NCBI RefSeq assembly: GCF_001693515.2
Contig: NZ_CP042968.1
Coordinates: 8,313,720-8,377,719 of the forward strand
Source: Bradyrhizobium paxllaeri
Lineage (GTDB): Bacteria > Pseudomonadota > Alphaproteobacteria > Rhizobiales > Xanthobacteraceae
DNA length: 64,000 nucleotides
Direction: 5' to 3'
Of the stretch, positions 15,911 to 25,387 are shown one piece after another. Each line of letters starts with the position of its first letter. Within the stretch, counting starts at the first letter, position 1. A program made the position numbers and the translations under genes. The notes beneath the pieces are model-generated. The model ran no database searches, was not told the DNA's origin, and was given only the letters and a program-made list of their open reading frames with translations.

Positions 15911-18575
15911 CGTCCTCTTGGTCAGCGAAGAGATCTAGCATCTGCTTCTGATAGACTTTATTGACCTGATAGATTCTGCTCTTGGCTGCAACCGCGGTAG
16001 GCGGAAAGCACAAGCTGAGCGAAACAATGGGATCCTTGATCTTGAGCTTCTGCTGTCCGTTGTTCTTGAATATGTGTACCAAAAGCATGGGCTGCGTCCG
16101 CTGTGCGCAGAATGCGCGATCACCCCTTAGGCCGTCCTCCTTCTTCTTTTCGGCCAGTCCAGCCTCCACTTGCTGCTCCGACAGGCCTAGCTGTGCATCG
16201 TTCGGATCGGCAACTCGATGCTTCGAACCCGTTATTCGATAGGCTCCGCCATTGACGTCGCCCGATTCTCTTTCCCGGAGTTGAAAGGAGTGGCCATCAA
16301 TCACTGGCTGCACACCATCACCCGCTGGATGCGGAATGCAGACATCCCATGTCTTCAGGTCGGCCGTCAGTCGATCAGAGATGTAGTCCTGCACCAAGCT
16401 TGCATCCTGCGATATGCGACCGAGGTCGGGGTGCGCTTCCGAAAAGCGAAACGCCTTCAGTAAGGCAACGATCTCATTACCATCAACCCCGGACCAGAAA
16501 AGCGCTCTGTCACGGTGATTCGATTTGCAGCCCGCCGACTCGACCTTGGCAACCAACGCCTTAACGGCGCCAAGATTCTTCAGATTCACATCGTCGTCAT
16601 TCACTAACGAATGACCTTCGATATGCCTGCTCGAATAATCCTGCGCGAGGGTCAGCGCGGAAGCGCTGCGCATCTTGTTCGCAGCAGTTATGCGAATGGC
16701 GGTCGGACTTTCGCGAACGCGCAGACCAAACTCCCTTGGCGTCATACCGGCAATCTGCATCCGGCGAACTTCCGAGCGCAACTCTTCGATTGCCTCATGT
16801 ATCTCGACATAGTGATCAAGCGATTCCTTGGGAAGAAAGACTCGGCACAGGTCCTCGTAGTTGGGTCGATAGCCAAACCATCGCGCCATCTGCATGAGGG
16901 TATCCGATGCGGCCGTGTTACGTAGTATGTAGGAAACAACCAGCCCCTCAAGAGTCAGGCCGCGTGACAGGGCCAGCCCACCGATGGCAATGACATGCAG
17001 GCCACTTGCCTTGTTCTGTTGATAGTCGAGCTTTCCACCCTTCATGTTGACGGTGATTGGCTTGATCGTTGAAACAGCCTCGGTCGCAACGCGAATGACC
17101 TCTCCAAAGCCGAACCCGCACGCTGCATACTCCCTGAGAAAGTCGACTTCCATGTCCTTGATGTTCTGATCGGCGATCTGACTTGGCTTCAGACCGCCAT
17201 TCACCGCGATCGAGTTTTTGAGTTTCTGCAGGTAATCGTAGACAAGCCCCAGAACCTTTTCCTGCACGTCGTTGAAGCGGCTGATGTTGATCATCATGGA
17301 GCAGTGTTTCTTGCCATCACCCCTCAGAATCCTGATTGCCCTCGCCAGGACGAAGAGTCGAATGGCAACATACAGGGTAGGCGGAAGCACAGTGATTGGT
17401 ATGTCGCGGTCATGCTTGAGCGGCACGATCTCCCGGAAGTCCTTCTCCTCAACGACAACCACATGGCGGCTCCTCAAGTCACCCGACTCGGAAAATACCC
17501 TTGCCGCGCCTACATATGCTGAGGGAGGATCCAGCTCCTTGATGAAATTTCTTGGAAACAAATCGTCTGATAGCATTTCCTGATTGCTGTCCGGATCAAT
17601 GAAGATGTTCGCAAACGGCGTCGCCGTATAGCCGACATACGACGAGCGCGAGAAAAGATTGAGAATTTCCCGGATGGCACCATTGATGGATGTCGTCGCC
17701 TTCGGGTTCTTCTGTGTGTTGATGGAGGCATTGTCTGCTTCGTCATCGATGAGAAGCAGGGGAAAATCGATCTTTTGACTGTGGCTCTGCTCTTTGAGCC
17801 AGTTCTGCAGGCTTTCAAGCGGCGCCTTGTTTTTCTTCGTTATGAATATGATCGGTTCATTGTGGGCAGCGAGATTGAAAAAGACCCCGGCCGCATCCCT
17901 TGTAAAATCGCGGTCACGCGAGGTTCCATATGCCGGGAATCTCCTCGTGCTTGCGTAATTGATGATGGGAAGCGCTTCCTGCGCAGTCGCATGAAAGATG
18001 GACTTTCTGCCGATGAACGTTTCGTCAAGCCGCTCCTGCGTCTGCGACCTCAGGGAGTTTGTGATGCCGGCAAGAAGGATGATGACCTTGTACCCGGCAT
18101 CGGCGCCCTTGCAGATCAAGGCTGAATAGTTCGTCGTCTTTCCCGACTGAACGTGTCCGATTACCATGCCTCGGCGCGACCAGCTTCCCGCATCAGAGGG
18201 GTCGCCGAGATAATCCAAGATTTCGTCGGTGACGGTATCGAGCGTCGCGACGACTTGCGGAGGGAGAGAGCCCCCTTCAAGGTAGAAGCGTCGCAGACGG
18301 TTCCAGTAATAGAAATCGATTGCCGACCGACGGTTCTCGAGCCAAGGCTTGAAGTCGCTGGTGACTGCCGAACCCTTCTTCTGCGTATGCGTAAAGAGGC
18401 TTTCCAGTTCTCGGATGGCTTCCTCGCGTTCTTCGGGAGAAAGCTTGAATGGGCTATCCTCGACTACAGATCGGATTGCGCCATCTGGTATGGGCAGCGA
18501 TTCATTCACTTCCTGGGAAAACGAACGCCCGATCTGGATGCGAAAGTACGCCAGCTCGCTGTCAAGATTCCGCAT
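15873..18575 (-). CDS. Z1-domain superfamily II helicase-like ATPase
   Basis: A 900-residue protein. Walker A is VIGHVQSGKTTNYSALI at about 142, the DEAD-like Walker B is LLLIDDEADNASI at about 277, and motif III is YVGYTATPFANIF at about 320. The Z1 signature HVIAIGGLALSRGLTLEGL is at about 535, followed by LMQMARWFGYRP at about 565, the arginine-finger-like motif VI. Z1 proteins are thought to translocate on DNA in MORC-linked restriction systems (comparative-genomic proposal). It overlaps the ATPase gene upstream by 14 bases and the nuclease gene downstream by 38. All helicase motifs look intact. Confidence 0.88.
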   Translation of the reverse strand: MRNLDSELAYFRIQIGRSFSQEVNESLPIPDGAIRSVVEDSPFKLSPEEREEAIRELESLFTHTQKKGSAVTSDFKPWLENRRSAIDFYYWNRLRRFYLEGGSLPPQVVATLDTVTDEILDYLGDPSDAGSWSRRGMVIGHVQSGKTTNYSALICKGADAGYKVIILLAGITNSLRSQTQERLDETFIGRKSIFHATAQEALPIINYASTRRFPAYGTSRDRDFTRDAAGVFFNLAAHNEPIIFITKKNKAPLESLQNWLKEQSHSQKIDFPLLLIDDEADNASINTQKNPKATTSINGAIREILNLFSRSSYVGYTATPFANIFIDPDSNQEMLSDDLFPRNFIKELDPPSAYVGAARVFSESGDLRSRHVVVVEEKDFREIVPLKHDRDIPITVLPPTLYVAIRLFVLARAIRILRGDGKKHCSMMINISRFNDVQEKVLGLVYDYLQKLKNSIAVNGGLKPSQIADQNIKDMEVDFLREYAACGFGFGEVIRVATEAVSTIKPITVNMKGGKLDYQQNKASGLHVIAIGGLALSRGLTLEGLVVSYILRNTAASDTLMQMARWFGYRPNYEDLCRVFLPKESLDHYVEIHEAIEELRSEVRRMQIAGMTPREFGLRVRESPTAIRITAANKMRSASALTLAQDYSSRHIEGHSLVNDDDVNLKNLGAVKALVAKVESAGCKSNHRDRALFWSGVDGNEIVALLKAFRFSEAHPDLGRISQDASLVQDYISDRLTADLKTWDVCIPHPAGDGVQPVIDGHSFQLRERESGDVNGGAYRITGSKHRVADPNDAQLGLSEQQVEAGLAEKKKEDGLRGDRAFCAQRTQPMLLVHIFKNNGQQKLKIKDPIVSLSLCFPPTAVAAKSRIYQVNKVYQKQMLDLFADQEDDDEPILEAAGDA

Positions 18576-20043
18576 CGGTCCAACCCTTCTGCTTCAGTAT
18601 TTCCGCCACTGCTTTCCAATTTCTCGAGAACGGCTCGGCCGTCTTCATCACCTTGGCCAAGCGAGAGAAATCGCCGTCTGCCTCATGCAGCATCAGGGGA
18701 ATGGCCGCCTCGACCTGTCTCCGGAACTCGTGAGGATCAGTGACTGTCTGATGAATTTCCTGCATGCGTTTGGAGGCGTCGTCGCCGAATGAGATCACGG
18801 GGAAGCTCTGCTCGATCACGTCAAGCACCGCGACTGCTGCACTTCTCGTATTCTCGTGGTCAATCGCTAGAAGCGCGGCAATGAGAGGGTGTTCGCGGTT
18901 AATGGAGTAGTGAATCTCACCGCTCTTTGCGTGACGAGACCAGACCGTAGCCTCGGCGTTAGGACCGTCTATGTTTCCGCCCTTCGAGCGGTAAACGCGC
19001 GCTGACCGCTTCTTCAAGCCATCGACAATCTGCTTCAGGCGATACCTCAGTATCGCTGGCAGCTGGGCATCGGTCTTGTCGATCGTGATCTTCCAGACTT
19101 CGTCAAGCGAGTTCGGGATATCCACCTTGATACGAATCAGTTGGGATAGCTCTCCGAATTTTGCCAGCCGAAACCATTCCCCGCTGATGATCAGCCTGTA
19201 GTTCCTGTAGACGTAGAAGCCTTGGTTTCGCAGGAACCCTTCTATGCCCGCGAGTCGTTCGTATGCGGAAAGCGTGATCTTGGAGTAGTGGGGGAGCACA
19301 TAGGGCTGAATTACGATCGTGCCCCTGCCGACCTTAAGCACCTCGCGCTCAAGCTCCTGCGTCGCATCGTGCTTCGCGTGGAATGGATCGAAGCCCTCGA
19401 TTTCTTGGCCATTGAAGAAGATTTTTAAAGTTTTGCGCTTGGGCACATCGCCAGCTAGATATCGATGATAGATGAGCGCAATCTTGTCCCTCGCATGCAC
19501 AATTCGATCGTTGAAATCCTCTTCCTTGATTGCCCCGTCATCCGAAAGCCTGTCGCAATCTGACCAGCGTATTTCGGTCCCCGCGTGCTGACGAAGTTCA
19601 GGGGTAGCGATCTCAGCTAACTCTTGGGCTGAAAAGACCCCCATCGACCAGTCGCGAACGTTGTCGAGGTCCCACTCGGCTCCAGACAGCACCCCATCCT
19701 TGTTGGTGATGACAGTCAGCCGCTTGCATTGCGAGAACGATGCGGATTTCAGTCCCCAGCCAAATCGGCCCAGGTCATCCGGTGATCGCTCGGCGAGAGG
19801 ATTGGTACTTGCCGGCTTCATTGCGGCATGGAGTTCCTTCCGGGTCATGCCGTAGCCGTCATCAAGAACAGTTACTTTGGGATCTCCAACGTTGAACAGG
19901 CAGGTAATCCATATATTCCGCGCCTGAGCCTTGATGCTGTTATCGATGAGATCGGCTAGAGCCCCCGGCAGATCATAGTTGCCGAAGCTACGCGCGGACG
20001 TCATCAGCGATACCGCGTCCGGCTCGTTTCGAGTAAACTCCAT
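18562..20043 (-). CDS. MORC/MutL-like GHKL ATPase
   Basis: A 493-residue protein. The Bergerat ATP fold is complete: DLIDNSIKAQ at 31-40 (N box), DDGYGM at 61-66 (G1) and GRFGWGLKS at 92-100 (G2). An S5-like middle domain and a C-terminal part follow, with PEEFRRQVEAAIP-like helices. Prokaryotic MORC-type ATPases of this kind sit in restriction-modification-like operons with Z1, nuclease and methylase genes (Iyer, Abhiman and Aravind 2008, from memory). The predicted role is an ATP-gated clamp coordinating the other subunits. It is the first gene of the operon; the region upstream is 667 bp to the methyltransferase. Confidence 0.87.
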   Translation of the reverse strand: MEFTRNEPDAVSLMTSARSFGNYDLPGALADLIDNSIKAQARNIWITCLFNVGDPKVTVLDDGYGMTRKELHAAMKPASTNPLAERSPDDLGRFGWGLKSASFSQCKRLTVITNKDGVLSGAEWDLDNVRDWSMGVFSAQELAEIATPELRQHAGTEIRWSDCDRLSDDGAIKEEDFNDRIVHARDKIALIYHRYLAGDVPKRKTLKIFFNGQEIEGFDPFHAKHDATQELEREVLKVGRGTIVIQPYVLPHYSKITLSAYERLAGIEGFLRNQGFYVYRNYRLIISGEWFRLAKFGELSQLIRIKVDIPNSLDEVWKITIDKTDAQLPAILRYRLKQIVDGLKKRSARVYRSKGGNIDGPNAEATVWSRHAKSGEIHYSINREHPLIAALLAIDHENTRSAAVAVLDVIEQSFPVISFGDDASKRMQEIHQTVTDPHEFRRQVEAAIPLMLHEADGDFSRLAKVMKTAEPFSRNWKAVAEILKQKGWTDAES

Positions 20044-20710
20044 GGCCCCTTCGCGAACTCTAATAGGTGCTCGTCAAAGTTGCAGTTGAGCGCAAATCGG
20101 ACGGGGAGTCTATGCCTTTGGCCCCGGCGTGGACCAAGCGGGTTGTGGTGCCTGTAATCGCGTCTCGGACGGCCCGCGGCAAGGGTGTTGCTCTGGACCT
20201 GCGAAGCGAGCACGCCGACTTGATATCCGAGTCTGTTCGCATGATCCCAGTCACGAGACCCGTGTATAGTGCCTGAGGAAGCAGTCGCCCGCAGCGCGGG
20301 CGTCGAGTCGGGGAATGCACAGCACGCCGAGGCCAATTATCCGGCCGGAAATATCGCTGTTGGCGCACGCGGCGCACAGCCGAGATGAATTTCACAATGA
20401 CCCCTGACCTTGATGTTGATGCTCGAGAGGTCTTTCGCCTCACTTGGGTCCAAGCATGCCGCGCAACGATCGCTCAACCAAAACCAGTTCGGCTTCTGTT
20501 ACCGCTCGCCACCGGGCCGCTGAGCGCAAGGCATTAGGACCAATCTTGCATTGCTGTCTTGTTGGTTCACGCCAAAGATTTGCGTTTTGAAGCCAAGGGG
20601 ATGACAGTCATGCGCTGACAAGCCCAGCGGGGGCTTGCGCTTCGGGTCGATACGAAAAAACGCTGCCAGCCAACACGCCGGCGCAAGGGAATGTGCGCGT
20701 GGTGAAGCGG
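20044..20710. other. 667-bp gap inside the defence module
   Basis: No convincing gene on either strand; frames such as 20067-20276 (plus) and 20060-20443 (minus) are arginine-rich and overlap each other. The GC-rich, uneven composition suggests a remnant of inserted or deleted DNA. It should also contain the promoter of the four-gene operon that starts at 20043. Confidence 0.4.
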
Positions 20711-22354
20711 TCACCCGAAGCTGACTTTCGTCTCGTTCCGTACTACGATCGTCTCCGTCGTCTCAACGGGACGGTTGCGAAATTTTCTTTGCTTGGCTCG
20801 TTTCTCGGAAGTCGCACACAATATTCTATGAAGGTGCAACGCTATCTTGTGAGCTAGGAATGGTGGCACGGCATTTCCGACTTGTACGAACTGCTGTGTC
20901 CGGTTGCCCTTAAAGAAGTAGTTGTCTGGGAATGTCTGCAGACGCGCGGCCTCTCTGACGGTGAGACTGCGGCACTGCGCGGCATCGGGATGTATGAAAT
21001 AGTGCCCGTCTTTTGAGATGTGACTCGTAATTGTCGTGGCAGGAGCATTCCAGATCTGAACCCTGAAGCGGTCCGCGAACTTGCCAGATCTCCAGTTGCG
21101 GTGATTTGGTGCGAGCTCGCGCGGGAAGCTGTCGGCTTTTGGTGATACGCCCGCGATTCGGCTGTAAAGCGCGGCGAACAAGTAGCGACGCAGGTCCGCT
21201 GCCATGTGTCCGCGTGTTTCATTGTTGGGAAAGAGCCTGAGTCGCGCGTCCACCAGCCAACATCTCAGATCGTTCGGACATGATGAAGGTACCTCGACGT
21301 AGGATCCGCTGGAGCGCCGACTGATCCGTGAGGTCTTTGCAACAAGGCTGCCAGCAAGCGTGCGGAAGCTCCTTTGATCCTGTTCGGGCAGGCCTGTCTG
21401 CATTCTCGAAAAATTTCGGACTATCCGTGAGATTTCGGTCTGCCAAGCTTCGTCGCTGTCGTCCCTGTCGCTTAGTCCACTCCTGAGCTTCGGCATCCCT
21501 CTCAGCAAGTCCCGAACCTTGACTAGTGATTTGGACTTCGGGAGCAACCCAGCGACGATTTGGCTATCATCAAGCTCACCGGCGATATCGGCACGAATGC
21601 CAACAATGATGACGCGATGGCGGGACTGCGGAATCCCGTGATCTTCCGCACGAACCACGAAATCGTTTGCAGGTGGGTGTCCTAGATTGGTGAGGTTATT
21701 TTGCCTAGTCCGAGGCGCGAGCGGAACAAGTCTATATGAGCCGTCGCCAACTCTGGAAAGATCATCAAGTACTTGGTCAAAGACGCGCTCGCCATTAACT
21801 GACGACGAGAGCAGGCCCTTCACATTTTCCATGACGAAGGCAGCTGGCATTAGCTTTCGCAAGATCCTGATGTATTCCTTGTACAAGAAGTGCCGGTGAT
21901 CCTTGCTCGGGTCATAGCCCTTCGTGCCTTTGTTCCGGGCTCTTCCAACGAGAGAATAGGCTTGGCAAGGTGGTCCACCGATCAGGATCACGTTGCCTCT
22001 GTGAGCCCGAACAATATGAGCAAGACGCTCGTCAATTTGTTCAATCCCACGGCTCGAGCCCAGCTCAAGCCTCATGGTCTCCTCGCACGCAGCTCTCCAT
22101 GCGTCGGGAAACAACAGGTTCCAGTTCGGCTCGGGAATCTCCGCGCTGAGAAAACTGTAGTATTCAGCAGGTGGGTTACCATTAAACTGGCGGACAAAGC
22201 TTCGAAGCCGAAGCGTCTCGAACGCGGATTCATCCTTCTCTACCGAAAGCACTATCCGAAAGGGCCTTGAGCCGCCCTCGTTGCGAATGCTGGCGAATCC
22301 TTCTGCCAGCCCGCCCGGGCCTGCAAATAGGTCAACAATGCCGTATTCAGTCAT
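20711..22354 (-). CDS. dcm: DNA (cytosine-5) methyltransferase
   Basis: A 547-residue protein with all core C5-MTase motifs in order: I, DLFAGPGGLAEGF at 8-20; IV, GGPPCQAYSLVGRA near 126 with the catalytic Cys; VI, FVMENVKGLLS near 176; VIII, QSRHRVIIVGIR; IX/X, LTVREAARLQTFPDNYFF and QVGNAVPPFLA. The target-recognition region between VIII and IX is long (about 200 residues). It methylates cytosine in an unknown site and would protect self DNA. It is divergent from the vsr-like gene with a 70-bp promoter gap and in line with the MORC-Z1 operon. The symbol denotes the family only. Confidence 0.9.
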   Translation of the reverse strand: MTEYGIVDLFAGPGGLAEGFASIRNEGGSRPFRIVLSVEKDESAFETLRLRSFVRQFNGNPPAEYYSFLSAEIPEPNWNLLFPDAWRAACEETMRLELGSSRGIEQIDERLAHIVRAHRGNVILIGGPPCQAYSLVGRARNKGTKGYDPSKDHRHFLYKEYIRILRKLMPAAFVMENVKGLLSSSVNGERVFDQVLDDLSRVGDGSYRLVPLAPRTRQNNLTNLGHPPANDFVVRAEDHGIPQSRHRVIIVGIRADIAGELDDSQIVAGLLPKSKSLVKVRDLLRGMPKLRSGLSDRDDSDEAWQTEISRIVRNFSRMQTGLPEQDQRSFRTLAGSLVAKTSRISRRSSGSYVEVPSSCPNDLRCWLVDARLRLFPNNETRGHMAADLRRYLFAALYSRIAGVSPKADSFPRELAPNHRNWRSGKFADRFRVQIWNAPATTITSHISKDGHYFIHPDAAQCRSLTVREAARLQTFPDNYFFKGNRTQQFVQVGNAVPPFLAHKIALHLHRILCATSEKRAKQRKFRNRPVETTETIVVRNETKVSFG

Positions 22355-22424
22355 CTGCTTGTCTCAGGGAGCCCGACTCGAACATTAGTTGAATACCTGG
22401 ACACAGACTCTGGAAAAAGCCCGA

Positions 22425-22883
22425 ATGGGAGACATCGTCGACAAAATAACGCGCTCTCGGATGATGGCTGGAATCCGAGGAAAGGACACAAAGCCTGAAT
22501 TAAGCTTGAGACGTGCCCTTCATCGCCTAGGCCTACGGTACCGGCTCCATGTGCCGGGACTTCCTGGACGCCCCGATATCGTGCTCCCGCGGCATCGCGC
22601 CGCCATCCAAGTTCACGGTTGTTTTTGGCATCGGCACGAGGGTTGCACTTTCACTACGACTCCCTCGTCGAATGCCGACTTCTGGAAGACGAAATTTAGC
22701 CAGACCGTTGAGCGCGACCGGCGGAAAGTTGCGGCGCTCCAGCGCTTAGGTTGGAGGCTGGCAATAGTTTGGGAGTGTGCGCTCAAGGAGGAAGGAGCAG
22801 ACGCTGTCGCCAGACAGATTGTTGATTGGCTTGTGTCTGACAGCTCATTCAATGAAATCGGCTCACGGACGCGCCAACCTTAG
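22425..22883 (+). CDS. vsr: Very short patch repair (Vsr) endonuclease
   Basis: The start is ATG 22425 (MGDIVDKITRSRMM), matching the usual Vsr N-terminus; a 12-codon longer frame is possible. The product has 152 residues. Residues equivalent to the E. coli catalytic set fall at the same numbers: E25, D51 (GRPDIV), H64 and H69 (HGCFWHRH). Zinc-type ligands C66, H71, C74 and C118 are present. Vsr nicks beside T:G mismatches produced by deamination of 5-methylcytosine, so it belongs with the divergent methyltransferase. RDRRKVAALQRLGWRLAIVW is the conserved C-terminal signature. Confidence 0.92.
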   Translation: MGDIVDKITRSRMMAGIRGKDTKPELSLRRALHRLGLRYRLHVPGLPGRPDIVLPRHRAAIQVHGCFWHRHEGCTFTTTPSSNADFWKTKFSQTVERDRRKVAALQRLGWRLAIVWECALKEEGADAVARQIVDWLVSDSSFNEIGSRTRQP

Positions 22884-23003
22884 CTTCGCGAACGGGATCG
22901 CGCTTCGGCACAGGGATGGATACGGGCAGCCAATAATCAGGCGAGCCGCGAGGCTTCAACGCTAACCGCTCCCCCTGACACTCCCCCATCGGGAAAACAA
23001 CAA

Positions 23004-23021
23004 GGCCGCCGATAGGCGGCC
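23004..23021 (-). terminator. Hairpin downstream of tRNA-Gly
   Basis: Read on the minus strand: GGCCGCC, loop TATC, GGCGGCC, then TTGTTGTTTTC. A 7-bp GC stem with a T-rich tail 32 bases after the tRNA end fits a rho-independent terminator. Confidence 0.7.
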
Positions 23022-23052
23022 CCCGTGAAGTCGTTCTAATGCCAAGAAAATC

Positions 23053-23127
<75 letters not shown>

Positions 23128-23627
23128 ATCCGAGATGGCGGCGATCGCTCGCCGTCAGCGGCAGACCTATGCCAAATGCGGACTGGGAATGCAACAGTCC
23201 GAACGCAATCTGATGACACTTGATTGGCCGATTTCATTAACAAACAGGCTCGAATCAACTCGAAACCACCCCGGTCGGCTCAACCGGGGTCAGGGGGTGC
23301 GATTCGGAGCCCGGACCGGTCGCTTTCCGCCCGCATGCGATGCTGGACCCAAGCGCCAACACGAGGGTTCCGATAGGTGCGGCCCGCGTCCCAAACGGGC
23401 AATCGACGCCGGCGCAAGCCTCAAGTCCCCATGACCAGACCACATAACGGGGCGCGAAGGTCTTTTGTCCCCAATCTCCGCTCGGACCGGGTGGCGGAGT
23501 ACCCCTGCGACCAATTGAATTTTGTGGCCAAGCCGCCATCTAGCGGATGAGAACTTGGTTCCGGGACGTGCTAGAACCCACCCTGTTTCCGACCAGCATT
23601 TCGCAAAGCACATCAGGCGAGGATACC
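23128..23627. other. Intergenic, no gene seen
   Basis: Contains the tRNA promoter side and the leader of the thioredoxin gene. One small inverted repeat (CCCCGGT/ACCGGGG near 23268-23290) is visible; nothing else stands out. Confidence 0.4.
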
Positions 23628-24551
23628 GTGACGATAGTTGAGCAGGGCGGCGGCCCGGCACCGCAGGCAGTACCCGATCTGATCAAGGAGACGACCACCC
23701 AGGCCTTCGTGAAGGACGTCATCGAGGAATCGAAGCGCCAGCCGGTACTGATCGACTTCTGGGCGGAATGGTGCGGCCCCTGCCGTCAGCTCACGCCCGT
23801 GCTCGAAAAGGCGGTCCGCGCCGCCAAGGGCAAGGTCAAGCTGGTCAAGATGAATATCGACCATCATCCGGCCATTCCAGGCCAGATGGGCATTCAGTCG
23901 ATCCCGGCCGTGATCGCTTTCGTCAACGGCCAGCCCGCGGACGGATTCATGGGCGCGGTGCCGGAGAGCCAGGTCAACGCCTTCATCGACAAGCTGACCA
24001 AGGGCATGACCGCGCCGGGTGAGCCGAACATTGCGGAAATCCTGCAGGAGGCTGAGGCCGTGCTGGCGGAGGGCGACGCGGCCGCGGCAGCCCAGATCTA
24101 TGCCGAGGTGCTGGGCTTTGACGCCACCAATATCGCGGCGCTGGCGGGACTGGCGAAGTGTTACGTGACGACGGGCGCGATCGAACAGGCCAAGCAGACC
24201 CTGGCGATGGTGCCGGAAGCGAAGCGCAATGACGCCGCGGTGAAGGCGGTGCAGGCCTCGATCGACCTCGCCGAACAGGCGCAGTCGGTCGGCCCGGTGA
24301 CTGAGCTGGAACAGAAGGTCGCCGCAAACCCGCTCGACCATCAGGCGCGATTTGATCTCGCGACCGCGCTCAACGCGCTCGGCAACCGCAGCGAGGCGAC
24401 CAACCAGTTGCTGGAGATCGTCAAGCGGGATCGAAAATGGAACGATGACGGCGCGCGCAAGCAGCTCGTGCAGTTCTTCGAGGCGTGGGGCGGCGCCGAC
24501 GAGGCGACCGTCGAGGGACGAAAGCGGCTGTCGACGATTCTTTTTTCGTAG
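23628..24551 (+). CDS. ybbN: Thioredoxin-TPR co-chaperone (YbbN/CnoX-like)
   Basis: GTG 23628 (MTIVEQGGGP) is preferred, with GCGAGG 6 bases upstream; an in-frame ATG at 23547 would add 27 residues of poor composition. The product has 307 residues. Residues 20-125 are a thioredoxin fold with the redox site WAEWCGPC (Cys 49 and 52) and the cis-Pro in IQSIPAV. Residues 140-300 hold TPR-like helices (LAEGDAAAAAQIYAEVLGFD and relatives). Proteins of this form deliver oxidised or unfolded clients to chaperones. It is followed at 73 bp by a LON-domain gene, a common alphaproteobacterial pairing. Confidence 0.93.
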   Translation: MTIVEQGGGPAPQAVPDLIKETTTQAFVKDVIEESKRQPVLIDFWAEWCGPCRQLTPVLEKAVRAAKGKVKLVKMNIDHHPAIPGQMGIQSIPAVIAFVNGQPADGFMGAVPESQVNAFIDKLTKGMTAPGEPNIAEILQEAEAVLAEGDAAAAAQIYAEVLGFDATNIAALAGLAKCYVTTGAIEQAKQTLAMVPEAKRNDAAVKAVQASIDLAEQAQSVGPVTELEQKVAANPLDHQARFDLATALNALGNRSEATNQLLEIVKRDRKWNDDGARKQLVQFFEAWGGADEATVEGRKRLSTILFS

Positions 24552-24624
24552 GTCGATCCAAATCCGTGGAAACTGGTTTGTGAAGAGTATACGCACCAAA
24601 CCAAGAAACTGACCGGAACTGCCG

Positions 24625-25299
24625 ATGCCGATCAATGCCGAATACCGCGGACCCGGCGAGCTTCCCGAAATCGTTCCGGTGTTTCCATTGCCGGGCGCGC
24701 TGTTGCTGCCGCGCGGCCAGATGCCGCTCAATATTTTCGAGCCGCGCTATCTGGCGATGGTGGACGACGCGCTGCGTGACGGTCACCGGCTGATCGGGAT
24801 GATCCAGCCGGATATTTCCCACAGCAGAGACGAGGCAAGGCCGGAGCTGTTCCGGGTCGGCTGCGTCGGACGCATCACCCAGCTCGCCGAATCCGGCGAC
24901 GGGCGCTACATCCTCGAATTGACCGGCGTCGCCCGCTTCAAGGTCGTGGAGGAAGTCAGGGTCCTCACCACCTACCGGCAATGCAAGGTGGATTTCTTCC
25001 CCTACATCGACGATTTCGTCGCGCGCAAGGGTGAGGAAGCGGTGGACCGTACGGCCTTGCTCGACGTGCTGACCGATTTTCTCAACGCCAACAACCTGAA
25101 GGTGGATTGGGAAGGTATCGAGAGCGCGCCGAACGAGGCGCTGGTCAACGCGCTCGCAATGATGTCGCCCTACGGCCCGGCGGAGAAGCAGGCGATGCTG
25201 GAAGCACCTGACCTGAAAACCCGCGCCGAGATCCTGATCGCAGTAACCGAAATGGACCTCGCCAAGAAGCGCACCAGCGGCGACACCGGGTTGCAGTAG
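24625..25299 (+). CDS. LON N-terminal (substrate-binding) domain protein
   Basis: A 224-residue protein made up almost wholly of the LON substrate-binding domain: PVFPLPGALLLPRGQMPLNI, FEPRYLAMVDDAL, IGMIQP, GCVGRITQLAESGDGRY and a C-terminal four-helix part. The ATPase and protease domains of Lon are absent, as normal for this stand-alone family. The role is unclear; it probably recognises unfolded or hydrophobic segments. It probably shares a transcript with ybbN upstream. Confidence 0.92.
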   Translation: MPINAEYRGPGELPEIVPVFPLPGALLLPRGQMPLNIFEPRYLAMVDDALRDGHRLIGMIQPDISHSRDEARPELFRVGCVGRITQLAESGDGRYILELTGVARFKVVEEVRVLTTYRQCKVDFFPYIDDFVARKGEEAVDRTALLDVLTDFLNANNLKVDWEGIESAPNEALVNALAMMSPYGPAEKQAMLEAPDLKTRAEILIAVTEMDLAKKRTSGDTGLQ

Positions 25300-25387
25300 C
25301 GCCAACGGCGCGCCGCGGCTGACGAACAAACATCAACGTCTCGCAACGCAAGCCCGTATGTCAGCCGGGAGAGCTTGACGGCTACCT

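Noticed and set aside
20060..20443. Possible gene in the gap before the methyltransferase
   Set aside because: Arg/Ser-rich translation and no start signal; competing frames overlap it.
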